Assembly: GCA_947503775.1 (NCBI GenBank)
Contig: CANNFE010000009.1
Coordinates: forward strand, 1-64,000
Direction of reading: 5' to 3'
Origin: an uncultured Paracoccaceae bacterium
Lineage (GTDB): Bacteria; Pseudomonadota; Alphaproteobacteria; Rhodobacterales; Rhodobacteraceae
Length of the DNA: 64,000 nucleotides
Part shown: positions 9,601 through 18,358 of the stretch, in pieces
How the letters are laid out: each line of letters begins with the position of its first letter
Position numbering within the stretch: position 1 is the stretch's first letter
Notes under the pieces: generated by a model
What the model saw: the letters and a program-made list of their open reading frames with translations, nothing else
What the model was told of the DNA's origin: nothing
The model's database searches: none
Translations under genes and position numbers: made by a program

Positions 9601-10068
9601 GGTGCGCGGGGAACCTATGACGGTCAACTGGCCATCGACGAGATCCGGCTGCGGGATGCGCCTTCGGTGGCCGCATTGGTTGATGCGATTTCGGTGGTCG
9701 GGCTGATCCAGCAGCTTGACGGGAACGGGCTGCTTTTCTCGGAGGTGCGGTCGCGGTTTCGGCTGACGCCGCAGCAGCTGATCGTGGCGGAGGCCTCGGC
9801 GATCGGCCCGTCCTTGGGCGTGTCGCTCGATGGGGTCTACGGGCTGGCGAACAGGCAGATGAATTTTCAGGGGGTCGCCTCGCCGTTTTATCTGGTGAAC
9901 GGGATCGGGGCGGCGCTCACCCGGCGGGGCGAGGGGCTTTTCGGGATGAATTTCAACCTGGCGGGCACGCCGGCGCAGCCGCAGGTGTCGGTCAATCCGC
10001 TTTCGGCGTTGACGCCCGGCATGTTCCGCGAGATTTTCCGGCGCCCAGCCCCGGATTTGACGCAGTGA
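6616..10068 (+). CDS. AsmA/YhdP-like giant envelope protein (DUF3971 and AsmA C-terminal region)
   Basis: Very large inner-membrane-anchored periplasmic protein (1150 aa from the GTG at 6616). A membrane helix near residues 79-105 follows a basic, proline-rich cytoplasmic tail; the rest is repetitive beta-rich sequence like YhdP/AsmA proteins, which are bridge-like proteins implicated in phospholipid transport to the outer membrane. The C-terminal part ('[16 protein letters not shown]'-like end, '[11 protein letters not shown]') matches AsmA-like C-terminal domains of alphaproteobacteria. The start is uncertain: ATG 6526 overlaps bcp, GTG 6823 is also possible. Its TGA overlaps the GTG of queA (GTGA), so the two are coupled. 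Confidence 0.85.
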   Translation: MKRKRPRKLIRHPARGKRPFIKSYSDFPADTAPGPALAPPSEAAPETEREAPDQRPARKPSRAPERAASVHRWCIRPLRICLRASLLILGLPVAFAIAATVLLLGQEIRAPSWVKDVVSERAAEALGSGSLDFGSIYVTLARDLHPAVRLSDVTLTDGDGQRLVRLQSLEAGVSPRGILFESAALVQTLQLTGAEFRLRRAPDGDLAVSFDNLQGAAPQSRSLPDLLGRIDAALETQALSALDEVTVRGVVINYIDERSDRSWLVDNGRIDVDLTEGRRLSAELALLSGRSFASTLRMTLTKPRGARQTDVALSVDRIPAVDLASQSPALSFLSVIDAPITGAVRTSLGPSGEVGGISGTLQIGAGALAPGAAATPVRFDEAKTYLRFDPAAGRIDFDQIEIASDWGDISATGTALLGDFENGLPQTFLSQINLAGLNANPAGLFVDPVRIDEGVADLRLSLDPFRLELGQMTLVGPAGTARATGDVTADGRGWAVAVDAEVEATQADTIKALWPAALKPGTRRWIVNNIQQGTLSDVSAGLRLRQSEPPRYAVSARLSDATVRVVKGLPPIEGGEGFLTLQEDGLQVAVDKGVIRPPEGGALSVAGSTFVIPDMRIKPAPATAILRTDGPLTATLSLLDQPPLEFLAKAGRPVTLAEGRAQAETRLDLPLKKRLTIEDVSFATTATVRDVSSDVLVPNRQITAERLTVEADGDGLVVAGPLRIDGASASLSYTQPFRPEASPVVEGQLALSQQTLDAFGIGLPRGTLGGLGQGRVRLDLPKGAAPRFRLTSDLAGLRLSVPPLGWTKAPGRTGRFEISGTLASTPVIDGLSLSAPGLEAAGTLTLSGGGLERMSLSRLRAGQWLDAPVTLTGRGAGRAPAVAIRGGSLDLRNLPQFGASSGSGGAPITAALDRLTVTDTIALREFRAELDSTGGLSGRFSGKVNGSADVTGTLAPQNGGTAVRLRSDNAGKLLRAARLAPGARKGVMDLVLVPTGARGTYDGQLAIDEIRLRDAPSVAALVDAISVVGLIQQLDGNGLLFSEVRSRFRLTPQQLIVAEASAIGPSLGVSLDGVYGLANRQMNFQGVASPFYLVNGIGAALTRRGEGLFGMNFNLAGTPAQPQVSVNPLSALTPGMFREIFRRPAPDLTQ

Positions 10069-11111
10069 AGCTTAGCGATTTCGATTTCGACCTTCCCGAC
10101 GATCTGATTGCCACCCGCCCCGCCAAGCCCCGGTCTTCGGCGCGGCTGCTGCTGGCGGAGGGGGACGGGATCGCCGATCGCGTGGTGTCCGAACTGCCGG
10201 ATATTCTGCAGCCCGGCGACCGGCTGGTGCTGAACGATACCAAGGTGATCCCGGCGCGGCTATCCGGGGTTCGGGCGCGGGACAGCGCTCAGGGGCCGGT
10301 GGAGGCGCGGATCGAGGTGACGCTGCTGGCGCCGGCTGCCGACGGGAGTTGGAGCGCGTTGGTCAAGCCGCTCAAAAAGGTCCGCAACGCGGAGATGATC
10401 CGGTTCACCGACGATTTGTCGGCGGTGGTCGAAGGGCGGGACGCGGGTCAGGCGCGGCTGCGGTTTTCGCTGAGCGGGGAGGATTTTGACGCGGCGCTGG
10501 CCGAGGCGGGGGCGATGCCGCTTCCGCCCTACATTGCGGCCAAGCGGCCTGCGGATGCGCGGGATCGGACGGATTACCAGACGGTCTGGGCCGCGCGGCA
10601 AGGGGCGGTCGCGGCGCCGACCGCATCGCTGCATTTCGACGAGGCGCTTTTGGCGTCGCTGCGAGAGCGGGGTGTGACGTTCACCCATGTGACGCTGCAT
10701 GTGGGGGCGGGGACCTTCCTGCCGGTGAAGGTGGATGATATCGCCGATCACAAGATGCATGCCGAATGGGGCGAGGTCAGCGCCGAGGCGGCCGCCGAGA
10801 TCGAAGCGACGCGCGCCGCCGGAGGGCGGATCCTGCCGGTTGGAACGACAGCCCTTAGGCTGATCGAGACGGCAGGGCGGGGAGGGGCGCTGCGCCCGTG
10901 GGTCGGGGACACCGATATTTTCATCACGCCGGGCTTTGAGTTTCAGATTGCGGACGGGCTGATGACGAATTTCCATCTGCCCAAATCGACGCTGATGATG
11001 CTGGTCTCGGCCCTGATGGGCCCTGAGCGGATCCGGGAGATCTATGCCCATGCGATCGCCGAGCGGTATCGGTTCTTCAGCTATGGGGATGCGTCGCTGC
11101 TTTTGCCCTAG
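10065..11111 (+). CDS. queA: tRNA preQ1(34) S-adenosylmethionine ribosyltransferase-isomerase QueA
   Basis: 348 aa, full family length. QueA transfers and isomerises the ribose of SAM onto preQ1 at position 34 of GUN-anticodon tRNAs to give epoxyqueuosine. Family motifs are clear: '[15 protein letters not shown]' at the N-terminus, '[13 protein letters not shown]' (about 55-68), '[11 protein letters not shown]', '[16 protein letters not shown]' (about 206-221) and '[15 protein letters not shown]' (about 307-321). The start is a GTG sharing bases with the stop of the preceding AsmA-like gene. No other queuosine gene lies nearby (tgt is often next to queA in relatives but is not here). Confidence 0.97.
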   Translation: MKLSDFDFDLPDDLIATRPAKPRSSARLLLAEGDGIADRVVSELPDILQPGDRLVLNDTKVIPARLSGVRARDSAQGPVEARIEVTLLAPAADGSWSALVKPLKKVRNAEMIRFTDDLSAVVEGRDAGQARLRFSLSGEDFDAALAEAGAMPLPPYIAAKRPADARDRTDYQTVWAARQGAVAAPTASLHFDEALLASLRERGVTFTHVTLHVGAGTFLPVKVDDIADHKMHAEWGEVSAEAAAEIEATRAAGGRILPVGTTALRLIETAGRGGALRPWVGDTDIFITPGFEFQIADGLMTNFHLPKSTLMMLVSALMGPERIREIYAHAIAERYRFFSYGDASLLLP

Positions 11112-11218
11112 GCCAGAGTGCCGTCGCTTTGGGCATCGGGAAGCGGCCTTCCAGAAAACGAGGGGCCCTCGCTCCTTTGAGCCCTTCCCATAGCCGGAAG
11201 ACAGGTTAACATCTGTTT

Positions 11219-11926
11219 ATGAGGATATTGCCCGTCCTGCTTGCCTTAGGTGGTTTTCCTGCATGTGCGGAGGAGGTTGAGCTCGAGCTGGTTCTGCTGG
11301 CGGATGCGTCCGGTTCGATCACCGAGGCCGAGATCGAGTTCCAGCGCGAGGGATATGCCGAGGCGATCACCGATCCCCGCGTGTTGTCCGCGATAGAACG
11401 CTCGGCCTACGGGGCCATCGCGGTGACCTATGTCGAATGGGCCGCGAACACGGCGGTTGTCGTGGGCTGGACCAAGATCGACGGGCCTGAAAGCGCGCAG
11501 GCCTTTGCCGATGCGCTGGTTGTTCCCCCGCGGCAGGCTTACGGGCGAAACGCGATCGGGGCGGCTTTGCTCGATGGCAAGAGACTGATCGATCAGAACG
11601 AGTTTGAAGGGTGGCGGAAGGTCATCGATTTTTCCGGGGACAGCCCGAACAGCTTCTCTGGGCCTTCGATATCGTCCGCGCGGGCCGAGGTGATCGCGGC
11701 GGGGATCACGATCAACGGTCTGCCGATCCTCTGCCGGTTCTGCGACACGCCGGCCCGCTTTCCGGATCTGGCCGAGATCTACCGGGAGCAGATCATCGGG
11801 GGGCCTGGTGCGTTCGTCGTCACGGCCACCAACGAGGACGATCTGGCCGAGGCGATCCGGCGCAAGATGGTGCTTGAAGTCTCGGGCCTGGAGCCGGCCG
11901 AGACGGTTGTGGCCGAAAGACGGTAG
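11219..11926 (+). CDS. Secreted DUF1194 (VWA-like) protein
   Basis: 235-aa exported protein with a Sec signal peptide (cleavage probably after ACA, residue 17) and a von Willebrand factor A-like fold of the DUF1194 family. The metal-ion-dependent adhesion site motif DASGS is at about residue 30-34, with 'DFSGDSPN' further along supplying the second MIDAS loop. Such proteins are common in Rhodobacterales; no function is known and a calcium/magnesium-dependent binding role in the periplasm is inference. It is a single gene after queA, from which it is separated by about 107 bases with no strong terminator. Confidence 0.85.
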   Translation: MRILPVLLALGGFPACAEEVELELVLLADASGSITEAEIEFQREGYAEAITDPRVLSAIERSAYGAIAVTYVEWAANTAVVVGWTKIDGPESAQAFADALVVPPRQAYGRNAIGAALLDGKRLIDQNEFEGWRKVIDFSGDSPNSFSGPSISSARAEVIAAGITINGLPILCRFCDTPARFPDLAEIYREQIIGGPGAFVVTATNEDDLAEAIRRKMVLEVSGLEPAETVVAERR

Positions 11927-11979
11927 GGCTGCTTTCGGTTTTGAGGGAAAGGACGAGGATCTCGCTCGCAGATCCCCGC

Positions 11980-13593
11980 CTAGGCCAGCGCTTCGAAAAG
12001 GCGGGCGACGGCCTCGGCTCCGGGGTCATTGTGGCCGGCGAGTTTGTCTTCGGAGATATAGCTGGCGCGGCCGGCTTTGGCGCGGGTGATGGTCGCGGTG
12101 TGGTCGGCTCCGGCGCGGGCGGCGTTGGCGGCGGCGGGCAGGTCCTCTTGCAGCGCCTCGAGGGCGGGGGCGAGGGCGTCGATCATCGTGCGGTCGCCCG
12201 GCTGCGCGCCGCCCACCTGCATGATGCGCTCGAGTCCGGCCTTGAGCGCGCCGACCGCATCCCGTCCGCTGGCGGAGGCGTCGCCAGCCGCGGCGAAGAA
12301 GATGGCGAGCAGAACGCCGGACGAGCCGCCCATGGTTTGGCTGAGTTCGAGGCCGATGGCGCGGTAGAGCTGCGTTAGGTCGGCGAGGGGCATCCGGTCG
12401 AGCGCGCCTTTGAGGGCGCGCGCGGCGGTCGAAAGCGTACTGCCGGTGTCGCCATCGCCGGATTTTGCGTCGAGCGCGTTCAGGTCCGCCTCCTGCGCGA
12501 TCAGGATATCGCAACATCGTTCGATGAATTCCCGCGTCTGGGGGTTCTGAGACGGCATTGGCTGGATCGGAGAGAGACCATCGGGGAGGGGGAGGATCTC
12601 CGGCTCTGTCACCGGCAGGCATCCCGGCCAGGCTTGCGGTGCGACGTCTGCGGTGAGCTGGACCTCGGTTCCGTCCAGAGGCAAAAGGGACACAGAAAAT
12701 CCGCGCATATCGAGCGATGTTATCAAGGGAGCAGGTCCGATCATCATGGTGATCCGGTCTCCGAGAGCGCTTTGCGTGAGTTCCCGGGCGAGGATGGACA
12801 TCTCGAGAGGGGTGGCGCCGCCAAGGTTGTTGAGAAGCGCCACATGCGGGCCTGCGCCGACCTTGGGGGCGAGTTTGTCGACCACCTGCGCCATGGCGTC
12901 CCTGGCGGTTGTGAACTCGACCTGCTCCACGCCCGGCTCGCCGTGGATACCGAGGCCTAGCTCGGCCTTCCCTTTGGGAATGCGCGCTTCCCTTTCGGAG
13001 CCGGGTACGGTGCAGGTGTCGAGCGACATGCCGATGGAGACGACCTTGCCGATGACGTCGCGCGCGGCCTTGGCGACGGTGTCCAGATCGGTGCCGTCCT
13101 CTGACATGGCGCCGGCGATCTTGTGGACGAAGAGCGTGCCCGCGACGCCGCGCGCCTGCGGTAGATCGGGCAGGGCGATGTCGTCATCGACGACAACCAT
13201 CTCGACCTTGAGACCGAAGGCGCGGGCGCGCTCGGCCGCCAGACCGAAGTTCAGGCGGTCGCCGGTATAGTTCTTAACGATCAGCAGGCAGCCCGCCTTG
13301 CCGGTCACCGCGAGGATGCCCGCCAGCACCGCGTCGACCGAAGGCGAAGCGAAGACGTCGCCGCAAACCGCCGCCGTCAACATCCCGCGCCCGACGAAAC
13401 CCGCATGGGACGGCTCGTGGCCCGAGCCGCCGCCCGAGACGAGTGCGACCTTGGAGCGATCCCAGTCGGTGCGCGCCACTACCTTGATATGTGGATAGCC
13501 ATCGAGCCGGGCGAGACCTTCGCCGCCCGCACGGAGCATCCCGTCGATGGCTTCGGTCACCAGCGTCTCGCGGCTGTTGATGAACTGGGTCAT
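11980..13593 (-). CDS. Dihydroxyacetone kinase, DhaK-DhaL fusion (ATP-type)
   Basis: 537-aa fused kinase: DhaK domain (about 1-330) and DhaL nucleotide-binding domain (about 345-535). The substrate-binding histidine that forms a hemiaminal with the ketose carbonyl is in 'LGIHGEPG' (about residue 216); 'GGGSGHEPSHAG' near residue 54 is the other substrate loop, and 'DAKSGDGDTGST' in DhaL carries the aspartates that bind Mg-ATP. Family members phosphorylate dihydroxyacetone, glyceraldehyde or C4 ketoses such as erythrulose. Being last in the ABC-importer operon (12 bases after the ATPase gene), it probably phosphorylates a ketose produced from the imported polyol or sugar; which one cannot be told. 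Confidence 0.92.
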   Translation of the reverse strand: MTQFINSRETLVTEAIDGMLRAGGEGLARLDGYPHIKVVARTDWDRSKVALVSGGGSGHEPSHAGFVGRGMLTAAVCGDVFASPSVDAVLAGILAVTGKAGCLLIVKNYTGDRLNFGLAAERARAFGLKVEMVVVDDDIALPDLPQARGVAGTLFVHKIAGAMSEDGTDLDTVAKAARDVIGKVVSIGMSLDTCTVPGSEREARIPKGKAELGLGIHGEPGVEQVEFTTARDAMAQVVDKLAPKVGAGPHVALLNNLGGATPLEMSILARELTQSALGDRITMMIGPAPLITSLDMRGFSVSLLPLDGTEVQLTADVAPQAWPGCLPVTEPEILPLPDGLSPIQPMPSQNPQTREFIERCCDILIAQEADLNALDAKSGDGDTGSTLSTAARALKGALDRMPLADLTQLYRAIGLELSQTMGGSSGVLLAIFFAAAGDASASGRDAVGALKAGLERIMQVGGAQPGDRTMIDALAPALEALQEDLPAAANAARAGADHTATITRAKAGRASYISEDKLAGHNDPGAEAVARLFEALA

Positions 13594-13605
13594 GGCAGGT
13601 CTCCT

Positions 13606-14601
13606 TCAGGCGATGCGAGCGCCGGCGGCATCGAAGTAAAGCGCATCGCGCGGTTGGATCGCGATGCTCTCTCCGCCTTTGAGCGGCGTATGCGGATCGG
13701 TCAGCGTGATGATGTCGTGGCCGTCGAGCGTCAGGTGCAGCCGGGTCTGGTCGCCCAGATGTTCGACGCGCGTGATCTGGCTGGGCTTGCCCGCGCCTTG
13801 CTCGATATGTTCGGGCCGTAAGCCCATCGTCGCAGCCCCGGGCGGCGCCCCAGCGAACATGTCCGCGGGCAGGGTGTTGATGCGCGGCAGGCCAAGGCGG
13901 CTCGCCACATAGAGACTGACGGGGTTTTCGTAAATCTCGCGCGGTGTGCCGAACTGCACCAGCCGCCCGTTGTCCAGCACGCCGATCTGGGTCGCCATGG
14001 TCATCGCCTCGATCTGATCGTGCGTGACGTAAAGCAGCGTCGCGCCGAGGTCTGCCTGGATGCGCTTGAGCTCGATCCGAAGATCGCTGCGCAGCTTGGC
14101 GTCGAGCGAGCTGAGCGGCTCGTCCATCAGATAGACCTGCGGATCGCGCACCAGCGCGCGCCCGATCGAGACGCGCTGCATCTCTCCGCCCGACAGCGCG
14201 GTGGCCTTGTTGTCGAGCTTGTGCGGGATGCGCAGGACCTCGGCGATCTCGGCCACCTTGCGGGCGATCTCGTCCTCGGGGGTTTTCAGGATCGGAGAGC
14301 GCAGCGGGAAGGCGAGGTTTTCGCGGACCGTCAGATGCGGGTAGAGCGAGTATTGCTGAAAGACCATCGCCACGTCGCGCTGCGAGGGGGTCAGATGGGT
14401 CACGGGCTGGCCGCCGATACGGATTTCGCCCGCATCGGCCTTTTCGAGGCCCGAGATCAGGCGCAGGGTCGTGGTCTTGCCCGCGCCGGTGGGGCCGAGC
14501 AGGACGACGAAGGCGCCGTCGCCTACGGTCATGGTCAGCCCCTCGACGCCGATGTCGCGCCCGAAGCGTTTACTCACGCCGGTCAGCTGGACCTCAGCCA
14601 T
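13606..14601 (-). CDS. Sugar/polyol ABC transporter ATPase (second ATPase subunit, GlpT/UgpC-like)
   Basis: 331-aa ATPase. Walker A is GPTGAGKTT (about residue 35-43), the signature 'LSGGEMQRV' is near 133, and 'YLMDEPLSSLD' is Walker B; a C-terminal regulatory TOBE-like domain follows (about 230-331). Such CUT1 ATPases couple ATP hydrolysis to import of carbohydrates or polyols. It starts 8 bases inside the preceding ATPase gene. Two different ATPases plus a DUF2160 protein is the arrangement of the rhizobial GlpSTPQUV glycerol importer, so a heterodimer is likely. Start chosen at the ATG giving MAEVQLTGVSKRF. Confidence 0.93.
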   Translation of the reverse strand: MAEVQLTGVSKRFGRDIGVEGLTMTVGDGAFVVLLGPTGAGKTTTLRLISGLEKADAGEIRIGGQPVTHLTPSQRDVAMVFQQYSLYPHLTVRENLAFPLRSPILKTPEDEIARKVAEIAEVLRIPHKLDNKATALSGGEMQRVSIGRALVRDPQVYLMDEPLSSLDAKLRSDLRIELKRIQADLGATLLYVTHDQIEAMTMATQIGVLDNGRLVQFGTPREIYENPVSLYVASRLGLPRINTLPADMFAGAPPGAATMGLRPEHIEQGAGKPSQITRVEHLGDQTRLHLTLDGHDIITLTDPHTPLKGGESIAIQPRDALYFDAAGARIA

Positions 14602-15691
14602 GGGCCAGTACCCCCTCGTTGAGATCCGAGCGCAGTGCGCGCCCGCTTTGCCGGTCAAAAAGGGTGATGGTCGCCGGATTGAAGCCGAGGCCGACGCGCT
14701 CGCCGACGCGCGCGGGCTGGCCCGACGGGGTGCGCGCCTTGATCTGTCCATCAGGCGTATTCAGCGTGACGATCTGCGTGGTACCCAGATATTCGGTCGC
14801 CAGCACCTCGCCGCGATAGTCCGAGCTATCGGTCAGCTCCACATGTTCGGGGCGCGCGCCGAACACGAGATCGCCATCCTTGGGCTCGCGCAGTTGCGGC
14901 ATGCCAAAGCGGTGGCCCGAGAGCGTGACATCGGTTGCGCCTGCCTCGAGAGACCCGTGAAAGCGCAGGAAGTTCATCGGCGGCGAGCCGATGAAATCGG
15001 CGACGAACATCGTGGCAGGCTTGTCGTAGATGTCTTGGGGCGTGCCGAACTGCTCGATCACGCCGTGGTTCATCACGACGATCTTGTCGCCCATCTGCAT
15101 CGCCTCGAGCTGGTCGTGGGTGACATAGACCGTCGTCGCACCCATCCGGTCATGTAGCGCGCGCAGCTCTTCGGCCATATGTTCGCGAAACTCCGCATCG
15201 AGCGCGCCGAGCGGCTCGTCCATCATGAAGGCCTTGGGATCGCGCACGATGGCGCGGCCCAAGGCAACCCGCTGCCGGTCCCCGCCCGAGAGCCCGCCGA
15301 CGGGGCGGTTCAGGATATCCTCGATTCCGAGGATCCGCGCGACCTCGGCGACCTTTTCCTTCACGCGGGCCTTGGGCATGCCCTGGCTGATCAGGGGATA
15401 GGACATGTTCTTGCGCACATTCATATGCGGATAGAGCGCGAACATCTGGAAGACGAAGGCGATGTCGCGCTCGCTGGCGGGTTTGCGGCCCACCTCTTCG
15501 CCGTCGATATAGATCTCACCGGAGGTCGGCAGCTCGAGCCCCGCGATCATCCTGAGCGTCGTGGTCTTGCCGCAGCCCGAAGGGCCGAGCAGCATGAAGA
15601 ACTCGCCATCCTCGATGGTGAAGGACGAGGATTTGACGGCGTTGAAGTCGCCGAAATCCTTGCGAAGATTTTCTATGACGATCTCAGCCAT
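14594..15691 (-). CDS. Sugar/polyol ABC transporter ATPase (first ATPase subunit, GlpS/UgpC-like)
   Basis: 365-aa CUT1-type ATPase with a full regulatory C-terminal domain. Walker A GPSGCGKTT (about 36-44), Q-loop 'FVFQMFALYPHM', signature 'LSGGDRQRVALG', Walker B 'FMMDEPLGALD' and H-loop 'YVTHDQLEAM' are all intact. It overlaps the VOC gene before it by 8 bases and the second ATPase gene after it by 8 bases, so translation is coupled throughout. Start chosen at the ATG giving MAEIVIENLRKDFG, which matches the second ATPase in layout; the 12-residue extension upstream is inside the VOC gene. Confidence 0.93.
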   Translation of the reverse strand: MAEIVIENLRKDFGDFNAVKSSSFTIEDGEFFMLLGPSGCGKTTTLRMIAGLELPTSGEIYIDGEEVGRKPASERDIAFVFQMFALYPHMNVRKNMSYPLISQGMPKARVKEKVAEVARILGIEDILNRPVGGLSGGDRQRVALGRAIVRDPKAFMMDEPLGALDAEFREHMAEELRALHDRMGATTVYVTHDQLEAMQMGDKIVVMNHGVIEQFGTPQDIYDKPATMFVADFIGSPPMNFLRFHGSLEAGATDVTLSGHRFGMPQLREPKDGDLVFGARPEHVELTDSSDYRGEVLATEYLGTTQIVTLNTPDGQIKARTPSGQPARVGERVGLGFNPATITLFDRQSGRALRSDLNEGVLAHG

Positions 15692-16052
15692 GGGCGATCT
15701 CCGTTCCGATACGCAGCAGGTTGCCATCGGGATCCCAGATCACGGCCTCCCGCATGCCCCATGGTTTGTCTTCCGCAGGGGCGAAGCGCGGGACCCCATC
15801 CGTAGATGAAAGATCAAGCGCGGCGACTTCGCTGGAGATCGCATCGACATCCGCCGGGCGGAGATAGGCGCCGTGATTGCATGTTTCCGGGCTGTGGGCT
15901 GCATAAGGAAAGAAATGCAGCTCGATCCGGTCGCGGTTGACGATGAGGTACTGGTCCTCATGGCGAAACGCCTCGAACCCGAGCTTTCGGTAGAAGGCCT
16001 CGGTCACGTCGAAATCGCGCGAGGGCAGGATCGGGCAGGCCTGTTCGAGCAT
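15684..16052 (-). CDS. VOC superfamily protein, bleomycin-resistance/glyoxalase-like, embedded in ABC importer operon
   Basis: 122-aa protein of the vicinal oxygen chelate fold, closest in look to bleomycin-resistance (Ble/Sh) proteins: 'ACPILPSRDFDVTEAFYRKLGF' pattern at the N-terminus and 'VIWDPDGNLLRIG' at the C-terminus. Its ATG overlaps the stop of the DUF2160 gene by one base (TGATG) and its end overlaps the first ATPase gene by 8 bases, so it is an integral member of the importer operon rather than a passenger. Two possibilities are a drug-binding protein or an enzyme/binding protein acting on the imported compound. The function is not established. Confidence 0.8.
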   Translation of the reverse strand: MLEQACPILPSRDFDVTEAFYRKLGFEAFRHEDQYLIVNRDRIELHFFPYAAHSPETCNHGAYLRPADVDAISSEVAALDLSSTDGVPRFAPAEDKPWGMREAVIWDPDGNLLRIGTEIAHG

Positions 16053-16300
16053 CAGTCCCCCTCCGGAAAATGGCTGACGATGAGGAACATCACGGTGCCC
16101 GTCAGGATGACGATGAAGGAGTGGGTGTAGGCCCAGAGAAAGAAGGGCTGCATCAGCATCACGACACCGATGGCGATGAGGATAGAGGCCAGCATCTCCC
16201 ACGGTCCGCGCACAAAGATCCGGGCGGCTGGATGAACCGGACGATCTGCCTCTTTCTGCGCCTCGGTCAGGCTGCGATCAGGATCGAAGGGAGAGCTCAT
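16052..16300 (-). CDS. DUF2160 small membrane protein of glycerol-type ABC importer (GlpU-like)
   Basis: 82-aa protein with a polar N-terminus and two hydrophobic helices (about residues 34-56 and 60-78). It matches the DUF2160 family, whose members sit between permease and binding-protein or ATPase genes of glycerol-type ABC importers such as rhizobial GlpSTPQUV. Its role in transport is unknown. It begins 43 bases after the second permease gene and its stop codon overlaps the start of the VOC gene. Its presence is the main sequence hint that the importer handles glycerol or a related polyol rather than a sugar. Confidence 0.85.
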   Translation of the reverse strand: MSSPFDPDRSLTEAQKEADRPVHPAARIFVRGPWEMLASILIAIGVVMLMQPFFLWAYTHSFIVILTGTVMFLIVSHFPEGD

Positions 16301-16343
16301 CGCGGATCCTTCATCTTGTTATAAATATGCAAGTCGACAGGCG

Positions 16344-17285
16344 TCATTTGCGCACCGCTCCGAAGGTGATGCCGCGCAGCAGATGCTTGCGCAGGAAGAT
16401 GGTGAAGATCATGACCGGCAGCAGGAAGAGCGTGGCGCCCGCGGCCACGGCCGGCCAGTCCTGACCGCCGACGCCGATGATTGTGGGGATGAAGGGCGGC
16501 GCGGTTTGCGCCGTTCCGCTCGTCAGCAGGACCGCGAAGGCATATTCGTTCCAGGCGAAGATCAGGCAGAAGATCGCGGTCGAGGCGATGCCGGTCGCGG
16601 CTTGGGGCAGGACGACCTTGTAGAAGGCCTGAAAGCGCGTGTAGCCGTCGATCAGCGCCGCTTCCTCGTATTCGCGGGGGATCTCGTCGATGAAGCCTTT
16701 CAGCAGCCAGACGGCGAGGCTGATATTGACCGCCGTATAGAGCAGGATCATCCCCAAATGGGTGTCCGACAGGCCCAGCTGGCGGAACATCAGGAAGATC
16801 GGGATCGCGACCGCGATGGGGGGCATCATCCGGGTGGAGAGGATGAAAAAGAGCAGATCATCGGCCAGCGGCACCCGGAAGCGGCTGAACGCATAGGCGG
16901 CTAGCGTGCCCAGAAAGACGCTCAGGAAAGTCGAGCCGAAGCCGATGATGACGGAGTTCAGGAACCGCTCGCCGTAGCGGGAGGGGCCTGCGATCACCAT
17001 GCCCCGGTCTCGCACGATCTCTTCGTACCAGGTTTCGGGCGGGGGAAGGGCGGCCAGCGCCTCGTCCCCGATCCGGGTGCGGGTCGTGAAGAGGTTTACG
17101 TAGCCTTCGAGCGAAGGTTCGAAGAGGACCTTTGGCGGATAGCTGATCGCATCGGCAGGCGTCTTGAAGCCGGTGGCCACGATCCAGACGAGCGGCAGGA
17201 GGGTGATGATCGCGTAGGTGACGACGAGCACGCCGGCGATCCATTTATGGCGGGCGGGCGGTTCGGTGATCGAGTAGCTGCTCAT
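16344..17285 (-). CDS. Carbohydrate/polyol ABC transporter permease (second, GlpQ/UgpE-like)
   Basis: 313-aa inner-membrane permease of the binding-protein-dependent (MalG-like) type with six predicted helices. The EAA loop that docks on the ATPase is 'EAALIDGYTRFQAFYKVVLP', about residues 208-227. The start at 17285 overlaps the previous permease gene by four bases (ATGA); the longer open frame upstream lies inside that gene. An unusually long periplasmic loop between helices 1 and 2 (about 40-105, including 'TTRTRIGDEALAALPPPETWYEE') is present, as in other members associated with DUF2160 importers. Confidence 0.92.
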   Translation of the reverse strand: MSSYSITEPPARHKWIAGVLVVTYAIITLLPLVWIVATGFKTPADAISYPPKVLFEPSLEGYVNLFTTRTRIGDEALAALPPPETWYEEIVRDRGMVIAGPSRYGERFLNSVIIGFGSTFLSVFLGTLAAYAFSRFRVPLADDLLFFILSTRMMPPIAVAIPIFLMFRQLGLSDTHLGMILLYTAVNISLAVWLLKGFIDEIPREYEEAALIDGYTRFQAFYKVVLPQAATGIASTAIFCLIFAWNEYAFAVLLTSGTAQTAPPFIPTIIGVGGQDWPAVAAGATLFLLPVMIFTIFLRKHLLRGITFGAVRK

Positions 17286-18229
17286 CTCTCTTTCACCTTG
17301 TTCAGCGCTTTGACGTAGATCGAGGCCAGCCCGAAGACCGTCACGAAGAGGATGATCGCATAGGCCGAGGCATAGCCTGTTCGCCATTTCTCAAAGGCTT
17401 CGCGCTTGAGGTTAATCGAGGTCAGCTCGGTCACCGATCCCGGGCCGCCTCCGGTGAGCTGCACGACGAGATCGAACATCTTGAAGTTCTCGATCCCGCG
17501 AAAGAGCACGGCCAGCATTAGGAAGGGCAGGACCATGGGTACGGTGATCGTCCAGAACTGGCGCCACTTGCTGGCGCGGTCGATCTCGGCCGCCTCGTAG
17601 ATATAGTCGGGGATCGATCTGAGCCCCGCGAGGCAAATCAGCATGACGAAGGGCGTCCACATCCAGGTGTCGACGATGACGATGGACCAGGGGGCCAGAT
17701 TGACTGAGCCGATCATCTCGAAGCTCGAAGCGGGAATGCCGGTGAAGAACTCTACGATATAGTTAAAAAGCCCGATCTGCGGCTGATAGAGGAAGGTCCA
17801 GAAATTGCCGACCACGGCGGGCGACAGCATCATCGGTAGCACGATGATCGTGGTCCACAGATCGTTGCCCTTGAACTTCTTGTTGATCAGATAGGCCAGC
17901 GTGAAGCCGATCAGCACCTGCAAGACGATCGTCCAGATCAGGAAATGCGCTGTGGCCTGCATCGTCAGCCAGATGTCGCTGTCGGTCAGGATGCGCTCGT
18001 AATTCCTCAGGCCGACCCATTCGACCTCGCGGTTCGGCCGGTTGGCGCGAAAATTGGTAAAGCTCAGACGGATCGTCCAGATCAGCGGGAAGATATTCAC
18101 CGCCAGCAGCAGGAAGATCGTCGGCGCGACGAAGATCCAGGCGATGGCCCGGTCGCTCAGCCCACGGACCCGGCGGGCGACCGACGGCGGCGTGGCGCGG
18201 GCGGCGCGATCTATCGGGGTTTCGGTCAT
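17282..18229 (-). CDS. Carbohydrate/polyol ABC transporter permease (first, GlpP/UgpA-like)
   Basis: 315-aa MalF-like permease. First helix near residues 30-52, EAA loop 'EAAEIDRASKWRQFWTITVP' around 213-232, and the conserved 'LTGGGPGSVTEL' after helix 5. It forms the translocation pore together with the following permease, with which it shares an ATGA overlap. It lies about 130 bases downstream of the binding-protein gene, the gap being occupied by two GC-rich hairpins (18261-18281 and 18321-18341). Confidence 0.93.
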   Translation of the reverse strand: MTETPIDRAARATPPSVARRVRGLSDRAIAWIFVAPTIFLLLAVNIFPLIWTIRLSFTNFRANRPNREVEWVGLRNYERILTDSDIWLTMQATAHFLIWTIVLQVLIGFTLAYLINKKFKGNDLWTTIIVLPMMLSPAVVGNFWTFLYQPQIGLFNYIVEFFTGIPASSFEMIGSVNLAPWSIVIVDTWMWTPFVMLICLAGLRSIPDYIYEAAEIDRASKWRQFWTITVPMVLPFLMLAVLFRGIENFKMFDLVVQLTGGGPGSVTELTSINLKREAFEKWRTGYASAYAIILFVTVFGLASIYVKALNKVKER

Positions 18230-18254
18230 CTCGGGATCCGTCTGTCGAGGGGCG

Positions 18255-18345
18255 GAAGCCGCCCCGGGCTTGACCCGGGGCCTCTTCGTTCAAGTCATGT
18301 CAGTCGGCGGAGGGGGAGAGGCCCCGGATCAGGTCCGGGGCGCCT
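18255..18345. repeat. Inverted pair of REP-like hairpins between binding-protein and permease genes
   Basis: Two 8-bp-stem hairpins: GCCCCGGG-CTTGA-CCCGGGGC (18261-18281) and GCCCCGGA-TCAGG-TCCGGGGC (18321-18341). The second, read in reverse complement, resembles the first including the flanking CCTCTT, so they form a head-to-head pair like bacterial interspersed mosaic elements. A third relative is at 53092-53112. Confidence 0.8.
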
Positions 18346-18358
18346 CCGGTCTGTGCGA

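Noticed and set aside
11140-11180. CGAGGGGCCCTCG palindrome after queA as a terminator
   Set aside because: Only a five-base stem with a three-base loop and no following T-run; too weak.
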